Assembly: GCA_035575035.1 (NCBI GenBank) | Contig: DATLYH010000135.1 | Coordinates: 1 to 20,139, forward strand | Source of the DNA: DATLYH01 sp035575035 | GTDB lineage: Bacteria > Planctomycetota > Planctomycetia > Gemmatales > Gemmataceae | Direction of reading: 5' to 3' | Length of the DNA stretch: 20,139 bases | Shown here: piece after piece, positions 6,754-14,109 of the stretch | How the letters are laid out: every line of letters starts with the position of its first letter | How positions within the stretch are numbered: the stretch's first letter is position 1 | Program-made: the position numbers and the translations under genes | Notes under the pieces: model-generated | Databases searched by the model: none | What the model saw: only the letters and a program-made list of their open reading frames with translations | What the model was told of the DNA's origin: nothing

Positions 6754-8129
6754 CCTCTCTGGTTGGTGGCCGCCGGCCCCAGGCGCACATCGATGCTGGC
6801 TGCGTGGGCGGTCAGCCCCTCCTTGTGGGCCAGGCGACGCACATCGTCGGCCATGCGAGCCAGACCTTCACGGGTAAAGCGGAGCACACTACAGCGGCGC
6901 AAGAAGTCGTTGGCCGACAGTCCGCTGGCAAAGCGGGCCGTACCACCGGTCGGCAACACGTGCGACGGCCCCGCCGTGTAATCGCCCAGCGCCACCGGGG
7001 TGTACTCCCCCAGGAAGATAGCGCCGGCGCTGTCGATCTGCCCGGCCAGCACCTCCGCATCACGGGCCATGATCTGTAGGTGCTCGGGGGCGATCCGGTT
7101 GACCCAGGCGACTGCCTCCTCGGCGTCACGGGTTCGCACGAGGGCGCCGAAGTTACTCAAACTCTCACCGGCCAGACCGCCGCGCGGCAGCCGCGCCAGC
7201 TGCTGCCCGACGGCCGCGGCCACTGCGTCCACCAGCGGGGCATGCCAGGTAATCAGAATGCTGGCCCCGGGAGCATGCTCGGCCTGGGCGATCAGGTCGG
7301 CGGCGACGTACTCGGGGTTGGCCGAATCGTCGGCCAGGACAACGACCTCGCTGGGGCCGGCGACGCAATCGATGCCGACCTGGCCGAAGACGTGTCGCTT
7401 GGCCAACGCCACGAAGACATTGCCGGGGCCGACGATCATGTCCACGGCGGGCAGTCCCTCGATGCCGTAGGCCAACGCCGCCACCGCCTGAGCGCCGCCG
7501 ACACGGTAGACCTCGCGGATGCCCAACTCGTGGCAGACCGCCAGCAGGTCCTTGTTGTAGGCGCCGGTCGGGGTGGGCGGCAGGACCACGGCCAACTCCG
7601 CGACCCCCGCCGCCTGGGCCGGGCAAACAGTCATCAACAGGGTGGACGGGTACGCGGCCGCCCCGCCGGGCACCAACACGCCGACGCGCCGCACCGGTCG
7701 GTAGCGCAGCCGCAGCTCGTGCCGGTCGGCCACGGTCATGACCGCATCGCGGTGCAGCAGGCCGCTCTGAAACGACAGAATGTTGTGCCGCACCCGGCGG
7801 ACCGTCTCGAGGAAGTCCGGCTCGGCCGCGGCGTGCGCCTGATGCAGCTCGGCGGCCGTGACGCGGAGGGTGTCGGCGGTGAGCCGAACGCCATCGAGTT
7901 GTTCGGTGTAGTGGAGCACCGCCGGCAGCCCCCGGCTGCGCACATCGGTGCAGATGCGCTCGACCACCCGGGCAGGCGGCAGCGCCTCGCCGAAGACCTT
8001 TTCCGTCAACTGCCGGCCGCGAGCCGACACGACGTTGCCCTGCAAACTGAGCTGGGCGCGGAGACGGTCGAGTTGTTCGGCGGCGCCGGCCTCGGCGCAG
8101 TCAATTCGCCGGATTGAAGGGACGGCCAT
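6696..8129 (-). CDS. hisD: Histidinol dehydrogenase with a repeat-encoded C-terminal tail
   Basis: The enzyme performs two NAD-dependent oxidations of histidinol to histidine and is zinc dependent. Family landmarks are clear: GVLVPGGAAAYPSTLLM, RVGGAQAVAALAYG, VDMIVGPGNVFVALAKRHVF, GIDCVAGPSEVVVLADDSAN, AQAEHAPGASILIT, APEHLQIM, and GPSHVLPTGGTARFASGLS, then the normal end LTAHAASIDVRLG. The predicted protein is 477 residues, longer than the usual ~430-440, partly because about 23 residues follow the normal end, including NDEARMTKEAPMPKSE, which is simply the heptad repeat translated. ATG at 8129 has GAGG about eight bases upstream; the open frame to 8306 lacks similarity. A candidate promoter and two leader hairpins lie upstream. 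Confidence 0.95.
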   Translation of the reverse strand: MAVPSIRRIDCAEAGAAEQLDRLRAQLSLQGNVVSARGRQLTEKVFGEALPPARVVERICTDVRSRGLPAVLHYTEQLDGVRLTADTLRVTAAELHQAHAAAEPDFLETVRRVRHNILSFQSGLLHRDAVMTVADRHELRLRYRPVRRVGVLVPGGAAAYPSTLLMTVCPAQAAGVAELAVVLPPTPTGAYNKDLLAVCHELGIREVYRVGGAQAVAALAYGIEGLPAVDMIVGPGNVFVALAKRHVFGQVGIDCVAGPSEVVVLADDSANPEYVAADLIAQAEHAPGASILITWHAPLVDAVAAAVGQQLARLPRGGLAGESLSNFGALVRTRDAEEAVAWVNRIAPEHLQIMARDAEVLAGQIDSAGAIFLGEYTPVALGDYTAGPSHVLPTGGTARFASGLSANDFLRRCSVLRFTREGLARMADDVRRLAHKEGLTAHAASIDVRLGPAATNQRGRPNDEARMTKEAPMPKSE

Positions 8130-8143
8130 TGGGCACCTCGGCT

Positions 8144-8161
8144 CCATCCCCAGCGGGATGG
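8144..8161 (-). promoter_or_regulatory. Hairpin just upstream of the hisD ribosome binding site
   Basis: CCATCCC, a 4-base loop and GGGATGG form a perfect 7-bp stem, 15 bases upstream of the hisD ATG. In the transcript it sits against the GAGG site and could influence initiation. This role is inferred only from position. Confidence 0.4.
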
Positions 8162-8170
8162 CCATCACTT

Positions 8171-8189
8171 TCCCTGTCTGGCACAGGGA
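8171..8189 (-). promoter_or_regulatory. Second hairpin in the hisD leader
   Basis: TCCCTGT, a 5-base loop and ACAGGGA form a perfect 7-bp stem, nine bases upstream of the first hairpin. No T-run follows, so a simple attenuator is not indicated, and no His-rich leader peptide was seen. Confidence 0.4.
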
Positions 8190-8312
8190 CGGGATACCGG
8201 GCGCGATCCGCACGCCCGTAGGAACGGCGGCCGGCCGGGAGAGCGACGAGGGGTACACCGACCAGCGTGAACTGGCCGCTCGCTGGGCCGGCCGGCGGGC
8301 GGCCACGGTTGC

Positions 8313-8341
8313 ACTATACGGACCGGCCCGGGCGATTGCAA
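8313..8341 (-). promoter_or_regulatory. Candidate sigma-70-type promoter for hisD
   Basis: On the minus strand TTGCAA (8341-8336) is followed after exactly 17 bases by TATAGT (8318-8313), matching TTGACA at 4 of 6 and TATAAT at 5 of 6 positions. Transcription would start near 8306, giving a leader of about 175 nt that carries both hairpins. In GC-rich sequence such a pair is unlikely to be frequent by chance, but this has not been tested. Confidence 0.5.
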
Positions 8342-8453
8342 GCAGGTGGGCGGACGATGGCCCTTGGTAGCCGCGACGTGGAACGGAGCACGTTTGCCCG
8401 CGCCCCCGCCACAGTGGATGAAGCGGTTTGCGGACTCGAAGGATGCCGTCGCG

Positions 8454-9620
8454 CTACGCGCGCTCCGTCCGCGGTTGGGCGGGGGCCGGCGCCGGCCGGG
8501 GCAGCACCCGATGCAGCCGCGGCCGGAGCTTCGGCACCGGGCGGTCGTGCTCGTCCTCGATGTCGCCGATGATCTCTTCCAGGATGTCTTCCAGCGTGAT
8601 CAGCCCCTGGATCTTGCCTTCCTCATCCCGCACCAGGGCCATGTGCCGGTGCGACTTGCGGAACAGCCGCAACGCATTGGCGATGCTCTCGTCCGGCTTC
8701 AGGTACACCGGCTGGTACAGGGCATCTTCCAGCACCACCAGCCCCTTGAGGCTGAACAGGTAGAACAGATCCTTGGTGTTGACGATACCGACGATGTTGT
8801 CCAACGTCCCCTCATAGACCGGCATGCGGGTGTGGGCGCTGTTGCGGACTGCCTCCAGGACCTTCTCCGGCGGCGTGTTCAGCTCCAGGGTCGCCATCCG
8901 TTCACGCGGCACCATGCAGTCGCGCACCTGCTTGGCCGTCAGACGGAAGACGTTCGTCAGATACTCCGCCTGGTCGGGCTCCAGGATACCGGCCTCCTCG
9001 GTGTCTTCAATCAACAGTAGCAGCTCCTCAACCGAGTGGACCATCTCCTCGGCCGCGGCGGGGCGGAAGCCGCACAGCCGCAGGATCAGGTTGCCGGTGC
9101 CGTTCATCAACACGATCAGCGGCCGGGTCAGCCGGGCAAAGACGATCAGCGGCCGGGCCACCCACAGCGACGTCTGGTCGGGGGTCTGCAAGGCCATGCT
9201 CTTGGGGATCAACTCGCCGAAGACGACATGCAGGAACGTGATCAGGAAAAAGGCGATCCCCACGGCCGTGGAATGGGTGGTGATCACCCGCCAGCCCTCT
9301 GGCAGGAAGGTGAAGAACGGGGCGATCAGCCGGGCCAGAGCCGGCTCGCCGACCCAGCCGAGGGCGATGCTGGCCAGGGTGATGCCCAGCTGCGTGGCGG
9401 CGATGTAGCGGTCCAGCTGGGAGACCGCCAGTTCCACCGCCCGGGCCCGCTTGACTCCCTGGCGCACCATCTCCTCGACCCGGGTCTTGCGGACCGCCAC
9501 CAGGGCGAACTCGGCGGCCACGAAGAAACCGTTCAGGGCTACCAGAGCGGGGATGCTTAACAGCCCGAGCAGGCTCCATCCCCAGTGAATGTCCGTGCTC
9601 GCCATAATTGCGTCAGGCAC
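8454..9620 (-). CDS. CNNM transmembrane domain and CBS-pair protein (hemolysin C/CorC-like)
   Basis: The 388-residue protein has an N-terminal CNNM membrane domain (about residues 13-190) with hydrophobic segments near 16-40, 72-90, 118-135 and 155-175 and the family motifs NGFFVAAEFALVAVRK (30-45) and FGELIPKSMAL (134-143). A helical linker leads to two CBS motifs, near 237-290 (MVPRERM...RMPVYE...NIVGIVNTKDLF) and 300-353 (HRHMALVRDE...GLITLEDILEEIIGDI). CNNM/CorC proteins are linked to Mg2+ or other divalent-cation export; the substrate is not shown here. The usual C-terminal CorC_HlyC domain is absent, replaced by a short Pro/Arg/Ala tail (361-388). GTG at 9620 is preferred because GGAAGGAG lies 11 bases upstream; ATG 9605 has none. 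Confidence 0.92.
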   Translation of the reverse strand: MPDAIMASTDIHWGWSLLGLLSIPALVALNGFFVAAEFALVAVRKTRVEEMVRQGVKRARAVELAVSQLDRYIAATQLGITLASIALGWVGEPALARLIAPFFTFLPEGWRVITTHSTAVGIAFFLITFLHVVFGELIPKSMALQTPDQTSLWVARPLIVFARLTRPLIVLMNGTGNLILRLCGFRPAAAEEMVHSVEELLLLIEDTEEAGILEPDQAEYLTNVFRLTAKQVRDCMVPRERMATLELNTPPEKVLEAVRNSAHTRMPVYEGTLDNIVGIVNTKDLFYLFSLKGLVVLEDALYQPVYLKPDESIANALRLFRKSHRHMALVRDEEGKIQGLITLEDILEEIIGDIEDEHDRPVPKLRPRLHRVLPRPAPAPAQPRTERA

Positions 9621-9656
9621 GATTGCCGTTGCTCCTTCCGAGAGGGGGCCGTCCGC

Positions 9657-9685
9657 ATGTTAGCACAGGCTGGCCGACTGGCCAA
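9657..9685 (-). promoter_or_regulatory. Weak candidate promoter for the CNNM gene
   Basis: On the minus strand TTGGCC (9685-9680) and TAACAT (9662-9657) are 17 bases apart, each matching the sigma-70 consensus at 4 of 6 positions. Transcription would start near 9650, about 30 bases before the GTG start. The matches are modest. Confidence 0.3.
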
Positions 9686-9782
9686 TGGGGGGTGTCTGCC
9701 GGGAAGGAAAAGCACATCCTGTACCGTGATCGGGACGTCCGGAGATGCTAACCTAATATGGGATCGGCTTGCATGGTCTTGG

Positions 9783-9798
9783 TTGCCGCAAGCGGCAA
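9783..9798. repeat. Palindrome with the GCCGCAAGCGGC core
   Basis: TTGCCGCAAGCGGCAA is an inverted repeat with a 2-base centre in the divergent gap between the CNNM gene and the proline-repeat gene. The same 12-base core recurs at 14757-14768 (reverse complement) and 19062-19073, all outside genes or at gene ends. Confidence 0.5.
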
Positions 9799-9881
9799 AC
9801 CGGCGCAACAACTGGCCAGGCGACACGTTGTCCAGTTACCTATAGAGGGGAAGGGTTGCCCCTGGAAGGAGGGATCTGGGG

Positions 9882-10979
9882 ATGTTCTGGCGCAAAAAGA
9901 GCGAGCCGCTCCCGCTCGTCTCCCCCGTTGAGGCGGCGCCGCCACCCAAAGGCCAGGGGACCGGCCCCCTGCCGCTGGTGACTCCCGGCGCGGCCCTGCC
10001 TCCGCCGCCGGCCCCGCGAAGCGGCCCGCTGCCACTCATTCCTCCCTGCGACATGCCGCCGCCGGCGGAGGGCCGGAAGTCCGCCCCGCTGCCGCTCGTC
10101 CGCCCCGATGCTACCGCTGTCCCGCCGGCCCCGGAGAAGAGGCCCGGCCCCCTCCCTCTGATCACCCCCGGCGCCGGCGACGTGCCGCCGCCGCAAAAGA
10201 AGACCGGTCCCCTTCCCCTGATCAACCCCGTCGAGGCTCCCCCTGAGCCGACGACCAAACAAGGCGGCGCCCTTCCTCTCCTCATCCCCGTCGGGCCGTT
10301 GGTGCCCCTCCCCTCACCGGTGACGAAGCGTCCCCCGATCCCGCTGACCGTGCGCGAGGCGGTCATCCCGGGAGCGCCGGCCGACGGGACCGCCCTTTCT
10401 CTGCCGGGTCAGGCGGCGTCGGAAACCTCGGCGGCCGAGAGGACCTGGCGGCTCCTGGTTGGCTCGGCGGTCTTGCTGCTCCTGGCTGTCCTGGTCGGAG
10501 GCGGGATGCACTTCCTGATGGTCGTCCAACCCCGGCAGAAAGCCGCTGCCCTGCTCCAGCGGCTTGAGCAGGCCGAGCAGGCCGGCGATACCGCGACATT
10601 GACCCGCTGCCTGGACGAATACCTGACCCTGGCGCCGGACAACACCGAGTCGTTGGCCCGCTACGCCCTGGCCCTGGATCGACACACCCAATCACCGGCC
10701 GACCAGGTGACGGTCATCCGGGTGCTGGAGCACGTGCTGCGGCGCGACCCCGAGCGCCCCGATCTCCGACGCCGGCTTATCACCCTGCGGATGGAAGTGA
10801 AGCAGTTCACCGAGGCGCTGGAAGACCTGGAGGTTCTGCTCCAGGCGTTCCCCGAAAATGCCGAACTGGAGCACCTGGCGGGGCGGTGCGAGCAGGGCCG
10901 GGGGAACCACGCGAAGGCCGAAGAATGGTTCCGGAAAGCGGCTGAGCATGCAGCGGCGTCAGCTGACGGCCGCCGATGA
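9882..10979 (+). CDS. Single-pass membrane protein with proline-rich tandem repeats and TPR-like C-terminal domain
   Basis: I do not recognise this 365-residue protein as a named family. After MFWRKKS come eight units of 20-22 residues (residues 8-170), each opening with (G/A)PLPL(V/I) and ending in a PPP-type stretch and a basic or polar residue; the last two are degenerate. A linker to 187 leads to one membrane helix (about 190-213). The C-terminal part (216-365) is helical with TPR-like pairs: AALLQRLEQAEQAGD, LTRCLDEYLTLAPDN, EALEDLEVLLQAFPEN and AKAEEWFRKAAEHA. The long proline region is probably extended, with the TPR part as a protein-binding module; topology is not decided by charge. 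AAGGAGG nine bases before the ATG is a strong start signal. It diverges from the CNNM gene and precedes the ceramidase-like gene. Confidence 0.85.
   Translation: MFWRKKSEPLPLVSPVEAAPPPKGQGTGPLPLVTPGAALPPPPAPRSGPLPLIPPCDMPPPAEGRKSAPLPLVRPDATAVPPAPEKRPGPLPLITPGAGDVPPPQKKTGPLPLINPVEAPPEPTTKQGGALPLLIPVGPLVPLPSPVTKRPPIPLTVREAVIPGAPADGTALSLPGQAASETSAAERTWRLLVGSAVLLLLAVLVGGGMHFLMVVQPRQKAAALLQRLEQAEQAGDTATLTRCLDEYLTLAPDNTESLARYALALDRHTQSPADQVTVIRVLEHVLRRDPERPDLRRRLITLRMEVKQFTEALEDLEVLLQAFPENAELEHLAGRCEQGRGNHAKAEEWFRKAAEHAAASADGRR
9903..10391 (+). repeat. Coding tandem repeat, about 60 bp, eight units
   Basis: The DNA encoding residues 8-170 of the membrane protein repeats with a period of 60-66 bases around GGCCCxCTGCCGCTx-type sequence. 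Units have diverged considerably at the nucleotide level while the PLPL and PPP positions are kept, which suggests selection on the peptide rather than recent slippage. Confidence 0.75.
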
Positions 10980-11105
10980 CCGGCCCCCTTTCCGATGTCC
11001 AGGCGGACGGATATTTCCTCCTTGTGGGGCGGCCCGGCGAGACGGTATCCTCACACCACCCGGTCGCCCGGATTTCTGGTCTCTCCACCCACCGAGGTCG
11101 TTCCC

Positions 11106-12476
11106 GTGAACACCACCCGCTATTGCTGGACTGCCGCGCTGACCCTGGCGCTGCTGGCCGGAGTTGCCTCGAATGCCCACACCCAGGAGTACCAGGCCGG
11201 TGTCGCCCGGGCCGATATCACGCCGACGGGCCCCATCTGGTTGGCCGGCTACGGCAACCGCAACAAGCCGTCCGAAGGAGTTGATCACCCCCTGGCGTTG
11301 AAGGCGCTGGCGCTGCGGCACGGCCAGGGACCGCCGCTGATCTTGATCACGGCCGACATCATCGGCTGGCCGCGCTCCCTCAGTCAGCCGATCACTGAGC
11401 GGATCGGCAAAGAGCTGAAAGTGCCCCGTGCCAACGTCTTGTTGGCCGCCAGCCACACCCACACCGGGCCAGTCATCTCCAACAATCTGGAGGGGATGTT
11501 CGACCTGAAGGGCAAGGACGCCGAGGCAGTGATGGACTACGCCCGGCGGCTGGAGGGCCGGGCGGTCGAGACGGCGGCCGAGGCGGTCAAGGCGCTGGCC
11601 CCGGCCCGGCTCTCCTTTAGCCGCGGTCGGGCGACTTTCGCCATGAACCGTCGGGTCTTCCGGGCCGGCGGGGTTACTTTCGGCGTCAATCCGGACGGGC
11701 CGGTCGATTTTGAGGTGCCGGTGCTGCGCGTCGAGGGGGAGGACGGCTCGGTGCGGGCGATCGTCTTCGGCTACGCCTGCCATTGCACAACGCTGACCGG
11801 CAACCACTACCGGATCAGCGGCGACTGGGCCGGTTTTGCTCAGGAGTACCTGGAGCGGGCCCATCCCGGGGCGACCGCCCTGTTCGTGACCGGCTGCGGC
11901 GCCGACGCCAATCCGGAGCCGCGCGGCAGCCTGGAGCTGGCCCGTCAGCACGGCTTGGAGCTGGCCGGCGCCGTCTCGGCGGCGCTGCGCGCCGGGCGGT
12001 CGCCGGTCGCTGGCCCGCTGCGGACGGCCTTCGACGAGGCCGCGCTGCCGTTCGCCAAGCCCCCTTCCCGCGAGGAATTCCAGAAACGCCTGGAGGACAA
12101 GAACCCCTTCGTCCGCCGACACGCCGCCCGGCAACTCGAACGCCTGGAGCGCGACGGCAAACTGCCGGAGAGCTACCCCTGCCCGGTGCAGGTCTGGCAA
12201 TTCGGCAAGGACCTGACCTTGGTAGCCCTGGGCGGTGAGGTGGTGGTAGATTACGCCCTGCGGTTGAAGCGCGAGCTGCAAGGCAACCCGGTCTGGGTGG
12301 CGGCCTACTGCAATGACACGTTCGCTTATGTGCCGTCGGTGCGCATTCTCCTGGAAGGAGGTTACGAGGCGGATTTCAACCTGATCTACTACGGCCAGCC
12401 CACGCGCTTCAGCAACGCCGTCGAGGATGTGTTGCTCACAAAGGTCCATGACCTGGTCAAGAAGGTGCGCCCGTGA
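11106..12476 (+). CDS. Secreted neutral/alkaline ceramidase-like hydrolase
   Basis: The 456-residue product has a signal peptide (NTTRYCWTAALTLALLAG, likely cleavage near SNA) and then AGVARADITPTGPIWLAGYG, the usual opening of the neutral ceramidase N-terminal domain. Further landmarks are ILITADIIGW, VLLAASHTHTGPV (zinc-ligand region), GYACHCTTL, SGDWAGFAQEYL and VTGCGADANPEPRG, and near the end AYCNDTFAYVPS and EGGYEADFN. Classical ceramidases have HGTSM at the catalytic serine; here the aligned site reads HCTTL, so true ceramidase activity is doubtful and another amide or ester substrate is possible. GTG at 11106 gives the clean signal peptide and has GAGG eight bases upstream; the open frame to 10995 does not. 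The GH13 gene follows, 99 bp downstream. Confidence 0.87.
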   Translation: MNTTRYCWTAALTLALLAGVASNAHTQEYQAGVARADITPTGPIWLAGYGNRNKPSEGVDHPLALKALALRHGQGPPLILITADIIGWPRSLSQPITERIGKELKVPRANVLLAASHTHTGPVISNNLEGMFDLKGKDAEAVMDYARRLEGRAVETAAEAVKALAPARLSFSRGRATFAMNRRVFRAGGVTFGVNPDGPVDFEVPVLRVEGEDGSVRAIVFGYACHCTTLTGNHYRISGDWAGFAQEYLERAHPGATALFVTGCGADANPEPRGSLELARQHGLELAGAVSAALRAGRSPVAGPLRTAFDEAALPFAKPPSREEFQKRLEDKNPFVRRHAARQLERLERDGKLPESYPCPVQVWQFGKDLTLVALGGEVVVDYALRLKRELQGNPVWVAAYCNDTFAYVPSVRILLEGGYEADFNLIYYGQPTRFSNAVEDVLLTKVHDLVKKVRP

Positions 12477-12496
12477 GCCAATCGCTGAGCGGCGAG

Positions 12497-12551
12497 CCCC
12501 CTCACCCCTCCCCCTCTCCCCCACCGCGGGGGAGAGGGTAGGGTGAGGGGG
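12497..12551. repeat. GC-rich nested inverted repeat between the ceramidase-like and GH13 genes
   Basis: CCCCCTCACCC near 12497-12507 pairs with GGGTGAGGGGG at 12541-12551, and CCCTCTCCCCC at 12512-12522 pairs with GGGGGAGAGGG at 12528-12538, giving a long stable hairpin 20 bp past the ceramidase stop. It resembles the REP/MITE-like CCCTCACCC...GGGAGAGGG elements found in many bacteria. It may end or attenuate transcription into the GH13 gene. Confidence 0.65.
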
Positions 12552-12575
12552 CGGGCGCGCCGGGAGATGACCTTG

Positions 12576-14084
12576 ATGGGAAGACCCCGCTATCCGTCCC
12601 TTTACCAGATCAACACCCGCATTTGGCTGGGAGAGATCTCCGGCCAACCGGCGCGACCAGCCACGTTCGACCAGGTGAGTGACGACTGCCTTGACCGGCT
12701 GGCCGCGTTGGGATTTGACTGGGTCTGGCTGTTGGGGGTCTGGCAGACCGGGCCGGCCGGTCGGGCTGTCTCGCGGAGCCGGCCCGATTGGCGGGGGGAG
12801 TTTGAAGCCCTCTTGCCTGACCTCACCGAGGACGACATCACCGGCTCGCCGTTCGCCATCCAGAGCTACACCGTCCATGCTGATTACGGTGGCAACGAGG
12901 CGCTGGCCCGCCTGCGGCAGCGGCTGCGGGAGCGCGGCTTGCGCCTGCTGCTCGACTTCGTTCCCAACCATACCGCCCTCGACCATCCCTGGGTGTGGCA
13001 GCACCCGGAATACTACATCGCCGGCAGCGAGGCTGACCTGGCCCGCGAGCCGCACAACTACTGCCGGGTCGAGACGCGCCAGGGTCCCCGGGTCCTGGCC
13101 CACGGCCGGGACCCGTACTTCCCCGGCTGGCCCGACACGCTCCAGCTGAACTACCGCAGCGCTGCCCTGCGCCAGGCGATGGCCGCCGAACTGCTCAAGG
13201 TGGCCGGGCTGTGCGACGGCGTTCGCTGCGACATGGCCATGCTGCTGCTGCCGGACGTCATCCGACGGACCTGGGGCGATCGGTCGCTGCCGTGTGACGG
13301 CACGCCGCCTGTCGATGTCCCCTTCTGGCCCGAGGCGGTGGCCCGGGTCCGCGAGAAGTACCCCGACTTCCTCTTCATGGCGGAGGTCTACTGGGACCTG
13401 GAGTGGACATTGCAGCAACAGGGGTTCGATTACACCTACGACAAGCGGCTGTACGATCGGCTCCATGCCCGGGACGCGGAGGCAGTCCGGGCGCACCTGG
13501 GTGCGGACCTGGAATTCCAGCGCAAGTTGGTCCGCTTTCTCGAAAATCATGACGAGCCGCGTGCTGCCGGCGCCTTCCCCCCCAATGTACATCGGGCGGC
13601 GGCGGTGATCGCCTACCTGGTGCCGGGGATGCGCTTCTTCCACGAAGGACAGCTCGAAGGCCGGCGGAAGCGAGTTTCGGTGCATCTGGGCCGCCGGCCG
13701 GCTGAGCCGGTTGATGCGGCGCTGCGGGAGTTTTATCAGCGACTGTTGGAGACGCTGAAACTGCCGGCGGTGCGGGACGGGATCTGGCAACTCCTGGAAT
13801 GTCAAACGGCCTGGGAGGGCAACCCCACCTGGAAGCGCTTCCTCGCCTTCGCCTGGGAAGGACCGGAGCAAGAGCGACTGCTGGTTGCGGTCAATTACGG
13901 ACACACCCAAGGACAGTGCTACGTCCGCCTGCCGTGGGCCGACCTCCGCGGCCGACCGTTCCTGCTCCGCGACCGGATGGGACCGGCCCGCTACGAGCGC
14001 GACGGCACCGAGTTGGCCACCCGGGGCCTCTATCTCGACGTGCCGGAGTGGCACTACCACGTCTTTGATATGGTGGCGATCTGA
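12576..14084 (+). CDS. Alpha-amylase family glycosyl hydrolase (GH13)
   Basis: The 502-residue protein has the four conserved GH13 regions: DFVPNHT with D127 (region I), DGVRCDMAML with nucleophile D219 (II), LFMAEVYWDLEW with acid/base E270 (III), and FLENHDEPR with transition-state stabiliser D326 (IV). All catalytic residues are intact, so it should hydrolyse or transfer alpha-glucosidic bonds; the exact specificity is not visible. The N-terminus (YPSLYQINTRIWL) lacks a signal peptide, suggesting a cytoplasmic role in glycogen or trehalose/maltooligosaccharide metabolism. A C-terminal beta domain follows (about 400-502). ATG 12576 has GGAG nine bases upstream; ATG 12567 and the open frame to 12543 have no well-placed site, and the latter starts inside the hairpin. 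Confidence 0.93.
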   Translation: MGRPRYPSLYQINTRIWLGEISGQPARPATFDQVSDDCLDRLAALGFDWVWLLGVWQTGPAGRAVSRSRPDWRGEFEALLPDLTEDDITGSPFAIQSYTVHADYGGNEALARLRQRLRERGLRLLLDFVPNHTALDHPWVWQHPEYYIAGSEADLAREPHNYCRVETRQGPRVLAHGRDPYFPGWPDTLQLNYRSAALRQAMAAELLKVAGLCDGVRCDMAMLLLPDVIRRTWGDRSLPCDGTPPVDVPFWPEAVARVREKYPDFLFMAEVYWDLEWTLQQQGFDYTYDKRLYDRLHARDAEAVRAHLGADLEFQRKLVRFLENHDEPRAAGAFPPNVHRAAAVIAYLVPGMRFFHEGQLEGRRKRVSVHLGRRPAEPVDAALREFYQRLLETLKLPAVRDGIWQLLECQTAWEGNPTWKRFLAFAWEGPEQERLLVAVNYGHTQGQCYVRLPWADLRGRPFLLRDRMGPARYERDGTELATRGLYLDVPEWHYHVFDMVAI

Positions 14085-14109
14085 TTCTCCAGGACGCGGT
14101 TGTATTACA

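Larger units (their letters stand above)
8130..8453. other. Intergenic region between hisD and the CNNM gene
   Basis: This 324-bp stretch holds the hisD leader (two perfect hairpins) and a candidate hisD promoter; the remaining 8342-8453 segment, just past the CNNM stop, shows no gene or clear terminator. Several frames are open across it but have no recognisable content. Confidence 0.5.

Noticed and set aside
8130..8306. N-terminal extension of hisD
   Set aside because: It has no similarity to HisD and covers the leader hairpins; ATG 8129 with GAGG fits the family start.
13420..13440. tRNA T-loop-like GGTTCGATT string
   Set aside because: It lies inside the GH13 gene and no cloverleaf can be drawn around it.
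10959..14060. A 1033-codon open frame on the minus strand across the ceramidase-like and GH13 genes
   Set aside because: It is antisense to two genes with intact motifs, crosses the intergenic hairpin and the 3' end of a third gene, and its translation has no recognisable domain. High GC with strong third-position bias commonly leaves such frames open.
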